Source: Candidatus Moraniibacteriota bacterium (GTDB lineage Bacteria; Patescibacteriota; Minisyncoccia; Moranbacterales; GCA-2747515). From it: a stretch of DNA of 5,161 nt. Of the stretch, positions 1-5,161 are shown one piece after another (positions within the stretch are counted from its first letter, which is position 1; each line of letters begins with the position of its first letter). Made by a program: the position numbers and the translations under genes. The stretch covers positions 1-5,161 of the forward strand of contig JALWEZ010000050.1 of assembly GCA_027039165.1 (NCBI GenBank). The letters run 5' to 3'. The notes under the pieces are model-generated. The model saw only the letters and a program-made list of their open reading frames with translations, was not told the origin of the DNA and ran no database searches.

Positions 1-162
1 GTAGGAGATACTATACTAAACGGAGATCCAGAAGGAGTGCAACATTTAAAAAATTTACAAGATTTTATAAATAATCATAAAGAAATCTGTAAACCAAAAC
101 CTAATGAAAGTTTATATAATTATTTAGAAGACTTATTTAAAAAAATAAATTCTGGAGATATG
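1..162 (+). repeat. A1 protein repeat module, cut by window edge
   Basis: This is the earliest visible copy of the A module. It reads ILNGDPEG, then LKNLQDFINNHKEICKP, then a YNYLEDLFKKI helix. It aligns with the later copies through LQ.FIN...E/D.CKP and the YL..L helix, including the conserved Cys-Lys-Pro. The segment before the LQ core is slightly shorter than in A2 and A3. The window edge probably removes its N-terminal third. Confidence 0.8.
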
Positions 163-3100
163 GGAGAAATGAATTCACAACATCTTGACGACAATTCAAC
201 TGTAGTAACTGTTACTCCAAATTCAGATTCATCACCAGATCCAAATACTGCTTTTTCCTCAGGAAATCAAGAAATTAATTTTACTGTTGTAGAAGATACT
301 AATCTATCTAATCATCAAGTAAAACTTAGTTACGCAGATGCTATAGATCATAAAAATAATATCGAGACAGGAATACTTGTAGAAAACATGCATTTAAATA
401 CTATGCAAGTTAGCGGTATGGAAGTTATGGATATGAAACACATAATGAGTGGTGCTGTATCAGAAGGTATGATACACGGAGATCAACTAGAAATGTTGCA
501 AAATTTTATAAATCATAACAAAGATTTATGTAAACCTAATGACAGTGAAACGCTTTCTAGTTATCTTAGCAGACTTGCTTATTATAAAGATGTGGATATG
601 TCTGTAGATGAAGTTAGTAATAAGGATGTTACTAGACTTATAGAGAATGGTAATTATGATGATGTTACTAGTACTAATTCATCAAATGTAAATCATAATA
701 ATGAGTTTGCACATAAAGGAGGAGATGGAAGCGTTTCATTGGATTCCTCTAAACACACACCAGCTTTACATATAGAAAGGGGAGGTAGTGTCGAAGGAAC
801 ACTCCAAACATTTTTATTGAACAATAAAGATAATTTTACAGGAGGTAATATGGGTTGGGATGAGCATAAATATAGTTCCCCTGAAGAATGGGCACAAAAG
901 AGAGCTCATGTGATAGCAGAAGAATTTAGGGATGAATATGCAAAAAGTGGGCACAATATAGATTTAGTACATCAAAATGATAACATTCAACTTGTGATAG
1001 ATGCAGACAATAAAGACATAAAAATAGAAAGTATAAATGATTTATCTACTGAAGCTAGTGCACATGTTAATGAAAGCACTTTAGATCAAGCAGTAATTGA
1101 CACAGATACAAATTCTAGTAAAAATGTTGAAGTAAATGCAACTACTCATGAAAATATAAATTCATCAGTAGAAGAAGAAGTGAATGATGTAAAAAAATTG
1201 AGTGGCGATGAGTATTTCAAAAATTTCGGTGAGATTGAGGAAAAAATACTTGTAAAGGAGTTAGATTTAAATTCGTTCAATGTTACAAATGTAAAAAATT
1301 TGGATATAGGAGAAATAATGGATGGCAATGTAAGTCAAGGCATTTTAAAGCCTGATCAATTAGAGATGTTACAAAATTTTATAAATAATAATAGTGATTT
1401 GTGTAAGCCAAACACAGAAGAAAATTTTAATCAATATTTATCAAGACTTTCCGCATATGAAGATGTAAATATGTCTATGGACGATATTTCAGCAAATTCT
1501 GATGATTCTCTAGATATGGAAGAGTTACCAACCGAATTTAGCGAAATAAGTGGAAATATTAATGTTAAAACTGTTGAGGATACAATTAGAGAGTTTATGA
1601 ATGAAAGTGCCTTGTTTGAATATAAAGGTATAAGTTTTAATGATGATTTTGTAAATAAAAAAGCTCATGCCATGGCAGAAGAATTTATAAAGGATTATTC
1701 GATAAAAGATGGAGTTGCTGTTCATACATTTCCAAATGGTGCAACGCTTGAATTAAGCCTTAATTATTCAGAAGAATTAGGAAGTGGTAGTGAGATAGAT
1801 AAAAGGCATATAGAAATTAGAACCACAGGACCAATATTAGAGGAATTTACCAAACAAGAATTTGCTGACCATCTCGAAGAAATAACAGTTAAACATGACG
1901 GAAAAGAATATCATATTACTGCAGAGAACTTAGAGACAAAGTTTAAAAATATACTAACGGGACTTAAACATCTCGATGAAGAATCAGCAACTAGTAGAGC
2001 TCGTGAAATGGCACAAGAATTTATGCATGATTATAAAATAGATGGAGATAGAATAAAGCACAGATTTTATGATGCTACACATGTAATTAATCTTAATGAG
2101 TATCTTAATGATGAACAAAGTGCAGATTTAAATAGTAGCTCTGCTATAAATGAAGTAAACTCCTCGAAGACAGATGAAGATGTAGTAATAAGCAGAGTCA
2201 GTCCAGAAACATTAGAAGGATTAGGAATGGTTGATGGAGATAAACAAAGTATAACTCATTCAAGTGGAGAGGAAGATGTAGTAATAAGAAGAGCTAATAC
2301 AGAAACATTAAAAGAGTTTGGAATGGGAGAAAATGAACGAAGTGTTGTAGATTTAAATGTGCCTGATAATGAATCTAATACTACAAATGATGTTGTTGAC
2401 ACTAGCGTTGTGGAGCAAGCAGTAATTGATAAAAACACAGAGGCTGTAAATAGTTTAGTTGAGAACAACAAGCATCTAGAAGTAGCAATGGATCAATACG
2501 TTATTTCTGAAGCACTAAATCCAGAACTTTCAAATTTAACTGGTGAAGAAGTTACTAAATTACAAGAATTTGTAAATGACAACGGACAAGTGCTTGATGG
2601 CGAAACTCTTAGAGAATATTTAGATAAAATTGAAACTCATAATCAAAAAAGCATTGACACTTCTGCTTTTGAAAATGTGAAAAATGAATCCAATGTTGCT
2701 GATCCAGAAGTTTATATTAAACGCGATGAAGAAAGTTATCAAACAACTATTGCATATGACGAAATGAAAAATATAACCATAGAGTCTGGGGAATACAATA
2801 TTCAAAAAGATATGATTTATACCAAACTTTCAGAAATATTTCAGGCTCCTATTAATCCAAATTTAATTGTTGAAAAAATTTCACCAGAAAGTGCAATTTC
2901 AACAAATTTATATACTGAAACTCAAGCAGAAAAATTCAATGAACTTGTAGATAATATAAAAACCACGCTAGGAGATACAGGTATTCAAAAAGAAAATGAA
3001 AAAATAAGTCAGTATTTTAATAGAATAATCGCAGAGAATTATAGAATAAATGTAGAAAATGATAAATACATAGAGACAATAAGTGAATTATTTACAACGT

Positions 3101-3456
3101 CACATGATGATAATGTACCTCCCATAGAAGATACTTTACATAATGATCCAGTAAATCAAGCAGGTGTAGAAAAAACAGCAATTGCTATGGAAATAAAAGA
3201 TAATATTTCACATTTTTTATGGAAAGATGATGTATTTCCATCAATGGAGAATATTAAAATAAGTGATTTAAATTCAGATCAAAAGCAAATTTATGATGAT
3301 TTGAAATTTGAAATAGGTGGGATAGTTGGTCATGATCCTATAGATTATAAAGCTCAAACTATTGATGAATTTTTTAGTCGTGCAACTCAAGATGTTATAG
3401 ATAATCATTCTGACAAAATTCAAGCTTTTAAAGATCTTTTTAAGATAAAAAAATAA
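1..3456 (+). CDS. Large acidic modular repeat protein, 5' end outside window
   Basis: Function not recognised. The frame is open from base 1 to a TAA at 3454-3456, giving 1151 visible codons. A GTG at 37 could be read as a start, but the twelve codons before it are in frame and already match the repeat (ILNGDPEG, compare IMSGAVSEG), so the gene begins outside the window. The protein is rich in Asp, Glu, Asn, Ser and Lys, and the visible part shows no transmembrane helix or sorting motif; its very end is basic (FKDLFKIKK). Helical A modules occur at 1-162, 373-618 and 1246-1491. B modules carrying [KR][KR]AH.[IM]AEEF occur at 790-1002, 1573-1761 and 1930-2106. A short C tandem lies at 2176-2346. 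Divergent A-like modules lie at 2521-2640, 2914-3050 and 3265-3396. Ser/Asn/Asp-rich spacers separate them. The look is that of a structural, surface or secreted interaction protein, but any secretion signal would be in the unseen N-terminus, so this is inference. The next gene starts 24 bp downstream. Confidence 0.93.
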   Translation, partial: VGDTILNGDPEGVQHLKNLQDFINNHKEICKPKPNESLYNYLEDLFKKINSGDMGEMNSQHLDDNSTVVTVTPNSDSSPDPNTAFSSGNQEINFTVVEDTNLSNHQVKLSYADAIDHKNNIETGILVENMHLNTMQVSGMEVMDMKHIMSGAVSEGMIHGDQLEMLQNFINHNKDLCKPNDSETLSSYLSRLAYYKDVDMSVDEVSNKDVTRLIENGNYDDVTSTNSSNVNHNNEFAHKGGDGSVSLDSSKHTPALHIERGGSVEGTLQTFLLNNKDNFTGGNMGWDEHKYSSPEEWAQKRAHVIAEEFRDEYAKSGHNIDLVHQNDNIQLVIDADNKDIKIESINDLSTEASAHVNESTLDQAVIDTDTNSSKNVEVNATTHENINSSVEEEVNDVKKLSGDEYFKNFGEIEEKILVKELDLNSFNVTNVKNLDIGEIMDGNVSQGILKPDQLEMLQNFINNNSDLCKPNTEENFNQYLSRLSAYEDVNMSMDDISANSDDSLDMEELPTEFSEISGNINVKTVEDTIREFMNESALFEYKGISFNDDFVNKKAHAMAEEFIKDYSIKDGVAVHTFPNGATLELSLNYSEELGSGSEIDKRHIEIRTTGPILEEFTKQEFADHLEEITVKHDGKEYHITAENLETKFKNILTGLKHLDEESATSRAREMAQEFMHDYKIDGDRIKHRFYDATHVINLNEYLNDEQSADLNSSSAINEVNSSKTDEDVVISRVSPETLEGLGMVDGDKQSITHSSGEEDVVIRRANTETLKEFGMGENERSVVDLNVPDNESNTTNDVVDTSVVEQAVIDKNTEAVNSLVENNKHLEVAMDQYVISEALNPELSNLTGEEVTKLQEFVNDNGQVLDGETLREYLDKIETHNQKSIDTSAFENVKNESNVADPEVYIKRDEESYQTTIAYDEMKNITIESGEYNIQKDMIYTKLSEIFQAPINPNLIVEKISPESAISTNLYTETQAEKFNELVDNIKTTLGDTGIQKENEKISQYFNRIIAENYRINVENDKYIETISELFTTSHDDNVPPIEDTLHNDPVNQAGVEKTAIAMEIKDNISHFLWKDDVFPSMENIKISDLNSDQKQIYDDLKFEIGGIVGHDPIDYKAQTIDEFFSRATQDVIDNHSDKIQAFKDLFKIKK
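373..618 (+). repeat. A2 protein repeat module (82 aa)
   Basis: This aligns without gaps over 82 residues with A3, 873 bp downstream. By hand count 44 of 82 residues are identical (about 54%). Conserved blocks are ILV...LN at the start, IM.G.VS.G, then DQLEMLQNFIN, DLCKPN, YLSRL and finally Y.DV.MS.D. The pattern suggests a compact, mainly helical domain. The single Cys sits in a Cys-Lys-Pro-Asn turn between two helices. Confidence 0.93.
790..1002 (+). repeat. B1 protein repeat module
   Basis: This is the first copy of the B module. It starts VEGTLQTFLLNN, then has a spacer with two Trp residues, the core helix QKRAHVIAEEFRDEY, and a short beta-like tail ending IQLVID. It aligns with B2 at both the opening (VE.T...F) and the core (K[RK]AH.[IM]AEEF..[DE]Y). 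A2 followed by B1 mirrors A3 followed by B2, so the A-B pair appears to be the duplicated unit. Confidence 0.82.
1246..1491 (+). repeat. A3 protein repeat module (82 aa)
   Basis: Gapless partner of A2. The 33-base stretch encoding DQLEMLQNFIN (1354-1386) differs from the A2 stretch (481-513) at only three bases, all silent. Outside this block many positions have changed, so the two copies are not a recent duplication: the helix core is held constant while the rest drifts. Confidence 0.93.
1573..1761 (+). repeat. B2 protein repeat module
   Basis: It opens VEDTIREFMNES, continues to the core NKKAHAMAEEFIKDY, and ends in a beta-like tail VAVHTFPNGATLELSL. It lies directly after A3, as B1 does after A2. 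It is shorter than B1 because the Trp-containing spacer is reduced. Confidence 0.85.
1930..2106 (+). repeat. B3 protein repeat module
   Basis: It contains LETKFKNILTGLKHL, then the core TSRAREMAQEFMHDY, then DGDRIKHRFYDATHVINL. The core aligns without gaps with B1 and B2 (R/K-A-H/R-x-M/I-A-E/Q-E-F), and the tail matches B2 in the order D-G-x-x-x-x-H-x-F. No A module precedes it; instead there is a segment of about 50 residues (EIDKRHIEI to HITAEN) that looks beta-rich. Confidence 0.75.
2176..2346 (+). repeat. C tandem repeat: two 25-residue copies 32 residues apart
   Basis: Copy 1 (2176-2250) begins EDVVISRVSPETLEGLGM; copy 2 (2272-2346) begins EDVVIRRANTETLKEFGM. They share EDVVI.R, ETL and GM, 11 of 25 positions by hand alignment. 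They are short linear motifs, too small to be folded domains, and lie between the B modules and the divergent C-terminal A-like modules. Confidence 0.8.
2521..2640 (+). repeat. A4, divergent A-like module
   Basis: It reads LTGEEVTKLQEFVNDN, then GETLREYLDKI. It keeps the LQ.F.N.N core and the ETL..YL..[IL] second helix of A2, but the Cys-Lys-Pro-Asn turn is replaced by QVLDG. The similarity is moderate, and the position of both helices supports homology. Confidence 0.6.
2914..3050 (+). repeat. A5, very divergent A-like module
   Basis: It reads TETQAEKFNELVDNI, then ENEKISQYFNRII. The order helix, turn, E..[IL]..Y[FL].[RK]I follows the A module, with a longer turn (KTTLGDTGIQK) and no Cys. 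Without a profile search this is only a plausible relative. Confidence 0.45.
3265..3396 (+). repeat. A6, very divergent A-like module at the C-terminus
   Basis: It reads DLNSDQKQIYDDLKFEIGGI, then GHDP, then QTIDEFFSRATQDV. DQ..[IM]...[LF] aligns with DQLEMLQNF of A2, and T[IL]..[FY][FL]SR aligns with its ETLSSYLSR. The turn is longer and lacks Cys. It sits about 20 codons from the stop, so the protein appears to end with this module and a basic tail. Confidence 0.45.
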
Positions 3457-3468
3457 ACATAGTATAAT
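3440..3468 (+). promoter_or_regulatory. Candidate promoter for the DUF5663-like gene
   Basis: A perfect TATAAT lies at 3463-3468, and TTAAGA (4 of 6 matches to TTGACA) lies at 3440-3445 with a 17-base spacer. Transcription would start near 3475, about six bases before the ATG at 3481. The -35 is inside the last codons of the upstream gene. In AT-rich DNA chance matches are common; the exact -10 and ideal spacing raise confidence. Confidence 0.6.
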
Positions 3469-3480
3469 TAAACTAATAAA

Positions 3481-3819
3481 ATGAATATAAATCAGATAAA
3501 AAAAGAAGTTGCAAAGAAACTCGGTATTGAAGCATTACCTTCAAAAGATCAAGAAAAAATAATTGATCAGATAAATGAGGCAATTATATCTAGAATTATC
3601 TATAAAACGATCCAAAGACTCTCTGGGGATGATTTGGTGAAGTTTGAAACAATCATAAAAGATGATTCTTTTAGCACAAATGAATTATACATGTTTTTAA
3701 AGCAAAAAATAGAACATTATGATGAATTTTTGAATAATATTGTAGATGAATTTTTTAGAGATTTAGAAAAGTATGAGCAAGAAGATGGACTAAAGACAAA
3801 TCCTGAACATAAAGATTAA
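3481..3819 (+). CDS. Small helical DUF5663-like protein
   Basis: This 112-residue protein has no signal peptide or membrane segment and is probably cytosolic. It reads as a chain of amphipathic helices: MNINQIKKEVAKKLGI, then LPSKDQEKIIDQINEAI followed by a hydrophobic helix, LSGDDLVKFETII, LYMFLKQKIEHYDEFL and a Glu/Lys-rich end. The order LGI-LP..DQE-I...I..AI..R-I...LS-..L..FL..KI..[YF]D matches what I recall of DUF5663, small proteins of unknown function common in Patescibacteria. No molecular role is known to me. The start is an ATG, with no Shine-Dalgarno in the preceding TTAAACTAATAAA, so initiation may be leaderless or AT-rich-leader driven. It stands 24 bp after the repeat-protein gene and 92 bp before tRNA-Glu. 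Read-through from upstream is possible, but a private promoter is likelier. I see no convincing terminator after its TAA. Confidence 0.85.
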   Translation: MNINQIKKEVAKKLGIEALPSKDQEKIIDQINEAIISRIIYKTIQRLSGDDLVKFETIIKDDSFSTNELYMFLKQKIEHYDEFLNNIVDEFFRDLEKYEQEDGLKTNPEHKD

Positions 3820-3859
3820 AAATTATATAAGTGTTAAATTTTACGCATAATACTAGGGG

Positions 3860-3887
3860 TTGCATAATTTTTATTTTACTGTATAAT
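3860..3887 (+). promoter_or_regulatory. Candidate promoter of tRNA-Glu
   Basis: A perfect TATAAT lies at 3882-3887, 16 bases after a weak -35, TTGCAT (3860-3865). Transcription would start near 3894, about 18 bases before the mature tRNA 5' end, a usual leader length for a processed tRNA transcript. The intergenic stretch 3820-3911 holds nothing else that I can identify. Confidence 0.7.
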
Positions 3888-3911
3888 AGTATTTGTTAGT
3901 GAAAAAAGAAA

Positions 3912-3983
3912 GTCGCCATCGTCTAGTGGTTAGGACGCCAGGTTTTCATCCTGGTAACCGGGGTTCGATTCCCCGTGGCGATA
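3912..3983 (+). tRNA. trnE: tRNA-Glu (UUC)
   Basis: A full cloverleaf can be drawn. The acceptor stem is 3912-3918 with 3976-3982, with a G-U pair at the end. The D arm follows with GTC/GAC pairing and the GG of the D loop. The anticodon stem is CCAGG/CCTGG (3938-3942 with 3950-3954), and the loop TTTTCAT has anticodon TTC at 3945-3947. The variable loop is TAAC, and the T arm is CGGGG-TTCGATT-CCCCG (3959-3975). The discriminator is A at 3983, and the following bases are CAG, so CCA must be added after transcription. The TTC anticodon reads GAA and GAG. The layout, including the four-base variable loop, matches bacterial tRNA-Glu. Confidence 0.97.
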
Positions 3984-3994
3984 CAGAAAAACAG

Positions 3995-4025
3995 AAAACA
4001 GAGAATTGATTTTTCTCTGTTTTTT
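3995..4025. terminator. Bidirectional intrinsic terminator between tRNA-Glu and the convergent gene
   Basis: An 11-bp perfect stem pairs 3995-4005 (AAAACAGAGAA) with 4013-4023 (TTCTCTGTTTT) around a seven-base loop. On the + strand the stem ends in a run of six T (4020-4025), a usual Rho-independent layout 12 bases after the tRNA. On the - strand the same stem is followed by TTTTCTGTTTTTC, also U-rich in RNA, and lies just after the stop of the minus-strand gene. One element probably ends both transcripts. The stem is AT-rich with only four G-C pairs. Confidence 0.85.
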
Positions 4026-4033
4026 GTTGTGTG

Positions 4034-5071
4034 TTATCTTATAGGAATTCTGTATATAGATGTATCAGTTGATAATATTATTGCATTTTTTTGGACAGCG
4101 ATCTTTTTTACTCTATTTAATATATCATCTCTAATAGTTTTTTCTGCGGATAATGTTTTTTTGTTGTATCCTGTAATAGTTTTGTTTTGTTTATCTAAAA
4201 CCCAGAAAAGATTTGAATTTTCATTTGCAAATACTTCATCTATTTTTACGTTGTTAGGTAACTTTTTATCAGTTAGATTTTTATGAGAAAATATATTTAT
4301 TTTTTTATTGTTTGCTATATAAATATCACCGTCAATTGAGCAAGAGGTTGTCTTTGAAAAACTTGTGCCTTCGTACCAAATAACTGGTTCATCAAAACCT
4401 CCCTCAATTCGTGCAAATCGCTTTATCTTATCTCCCTCTAATGTGTATATATAAGTCAAATAAGAACTCAAAGCTTTTATATTTTTATAATTTAGTACTT
4501 GTTTGATTTTTTGTTTTTCGAATTTATCGACTTTTGGACTATAGGAATACATAGTATTTTTATCGGTTATAAAAAATACATATGATAAATCTGACATATA
4601 AGTAGCTAATACCAAATTTCCATACTCTTTAGGAATAGCCTTTGTACTTTTTTTATTATTTTTGTCAATTTTTATAAATGAGTTTGTAGTGGTAATTAAA
4701 ACAGTACCATTTGTAAGTGGTGTTATGAGCTTTGTATTTGAAACATCGGTGATTTTTGTACCTATTTCTTTGGTATTTTTATCTTCTTTTGTTTGTTGAG
4801 AATTTTTAGATTTTTTTTCATCCTTGTTTGGAGAACTTTTTTCATCACTTACATCAATTTCATCTTCTTTCACAAGAACAATCTGTTTTTTATTATAAAT
4901 TTTGTCCAGTACCACAGGTACTAATATCAAAAAACACACGAAACTTACTACAAATATCATTTTATTCCTTTTTGTAGTGAAAAAATTCTTTAGTAATTTT
5001 AAATTTTGTGTTTTACCTTCTTTTAATTCTTTGTTGTTATTATTCTTTTTTTCTTTGAATTTATTTACCAA
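4034..5071 (-). CDS. Single-pass membrane protein with propeller-like C-terminal domain
   Basis: The frame ends at a TAA (4034-4036). Counting from the TTG at 5071 it has 345 residues. Residues 1-37 are very basic with an Asn/Lys-rich stretch. Residues 38-57 (MIFVVSFVCFLILVPVVL onward) form one transmembrane helix. Residues 62-105 are a charged, low-complexity linker. Residues 106-345 are beta-rich with recurring short strands (TNGTVLITTTNSF, LSYVFFITDKNTMY, YLTYIYTLEGDKI, CSIDGDIYIANNKKI, SNLFWVLDKQNKTITGYN, AIILSTDTSIYRIPI), as in beta-propeller sensor domains. The basic N-terminus suggests it stays inside with the propeller outside. The segment ARIEGGFDEPVIWYEG...SIDGDIY resembles a domain I recall in Patescibacteria proteins linked to PP2C-type phosphatases; no phosphatase domain is present here. 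The start is uncertain: the frame stays open to 5128, and the only good ribosome binding site (5119-5125) would use a non-standard start near 5105-5110. Exact function unknown. Confidence 0.82.
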   Translation of the reverse strand: MVNKFKEKKNNNNKELKEGKTQNLKLLKNFFTTKRNKMIFVVSFVCFLILVPVVLDKIYNKKQIVLVKEDEIDVSDEKSSPNKDEKKSKNSQQTKEDKNTKEIGTKITDVSNTKLITPLTNGTVLITTTNSFIKIDKNNKKSTKAIPKEYGNLVLATYMSDLSYVFFITDKNTMYSYSPKVDKFEKQKIKQVLNYKNIKALSSYLTYIYTLEGDKIKRFARIEGGFDEPVIWYEGTSFSKTTSCSIDGDIYIANNKKINIFSHKNLTDKKLPNNVKIDEVFANENSNLFWVLDKQNKTITGYNKKTLSAEKTIRDDILNRVKKIAVQKNAIILSTDTSIYRIPIR

Positions 5072-5118
5072 AACTTTCGATTTATCTTTAATTTTTTTTG
5101 TTGAAATGATGTGAGCAA

Positions 5119-5125
5119 CTCCTCT
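5119..5125 (-). promoter_or_regulatory. Shine-Dalgarno AGAGGAG upstream of the membrane-protein gene
   Basis: On the minus strand the sequence AAAAAAGAGGAG ends at 5119, a strong anti-16S match. In the gene's frame, eight bases later, is ATC (5110-5108), then ATT (5107-5105). No ATG, GTG or TTG occurs at a normal distance; a TTG touches the motif directly but is in another frame, which stops after 16 codons. The site suggests translation begins here, upstream of the TTG at 5071. Confidence 0.5.
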
Positions 5126-5161
5126 TTTTTATGTAGAAGATGGTGTTAAACACGCTTATAC

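Noticed and set aside
31..39. GAAGGAG followed by GTG as a translation start
   Set aside because: There is no spacer between the motif and the GTG, and the upstream in-frame codons belong to the repeat.
1..1764. CRISPR array or DNA-level tandem repeat
   Set aside because: The periodicity is at protein level within one open frame, with silent changes and diverged flanks; there are no short identical repeats with uniform spacers.
1087..2429. Shared 14-mer CAAGCAGTAATTGA (QAVID) at 1087 and 2416
   Set aside because: It may be a trace of linker duplication, but the flanking residues do not align well enough to call a repeat module.
1146..2805. Four minus-strand open frames of 60-71 codons
   Set aside because: All lie antisense inside the repeat protein, with Ser/Phe/Ile-rich translations expected from the complement and no ribosome binding sites.
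3364..3759. Identical 14-mer GATGAATTTTTTAG in the repeat protein and in the DUF5663-like gene
   Set aside because: Both encode a DEFF peptide in different contexts; in DNA this AT-rich a single match with unrelated flanks is likely chance.
3820..3850. Weak AT-only inverted repeat (AAAATT...AATTTT) as terminator of the DUF5663-like gene
   Set aside because: The stem has only six A-T pairs, a long loop and no T run after it.
3975..4286. Plus-strand open frame of 103 codons
   Set aside because: It begins inside the tRNA T arm, runs through the terminator and lies antisense to the propeller domain, which has clear protein character.
4902..5114. Plus-strand open frame of 70 codons rich in Phe and Leu
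   Set aside because: It is the antisense of the Lys/Asn-rich N-terminus and membrane helix of the minus-strand gene; the Phe/Leu content is the complement of Lys-rich coding.
5155..5160. TATAAG (minus strand) as -10 of the membrane-protein gene
   Set aside because: The -35 region would lie beyond the window edge, so it cannot be judged.
1..5161. Alternative genetic code with TGA as Gly or Trp
   Set aside because: None of the long frames contains an internal TGA, and Trp is encoded by TGG.

Overview
The window is AT-rich, roughly 30% G+C by eye, and uses the standard bacterial code: the long frames carry no internal TGA and all three visible stops are TAA. Two protein genes resemble families I associate with Patescibacteria (CPR bacteria): a short all-helical DUF5663-like protein and a single-pass membrane protein with a propeller-like C-terminal domain. 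The tRNA gene has no encoded CCA. A candidate-phyla (Patescibacteria) origin is therefore my best reading. It rests on remembered family patterns, not a search. Absence of TGA recoding argues against the Gracilibacteria/Absconditabacteria branches.

Positions 1-3456 (+) hold the 3' part of one very large gene for an acidic, soluble-looking, repeat-built protein of unknown function. Its reading frame is open through the left edge, and the first visible residues are already inside a repeat, so the true start lies outside. At least two module types can be seen: A, a helical module with a core like LQNFIN..DLCKPN..YLSRL, and B, with a core like KKAHAMAEEF..DY. They run in the order A1-A2-B1-A3-B2-B3, followed by a short tandem C repeat and three more divergent A-like modules (A4-A6).

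Positions 3481-3819 (+) encode a 112-residue DUF5663-like protein. It lies 24 bp downstream and has a good candidate promoter of its own, which would give a nearly leaderless transcript. A second promoter then drives tRNA-Glu(UUC) at 3912-3983. A strong hairpin at 3995-4025 ends the tRNA transcript. It is also T-rich on the other strand, so it can end the convergent gene too.

Positions 4034-5071 (-), possibly extending to about 5110, encode a membrane-anchored protein: basic Asn/Lys-rich N-terminus, one transmembrane helix, charged linker and a beta-rich propeller-like domain. Its start is ambiguous. The good ribosome binding site at 5119-5125 has no ATG/GTG/TTG at a usable distance, and the TTG at 5071 has no ribosome binding site.

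The genes do not form an obvious pathway. The most unusual object is the large modular repeat protein.
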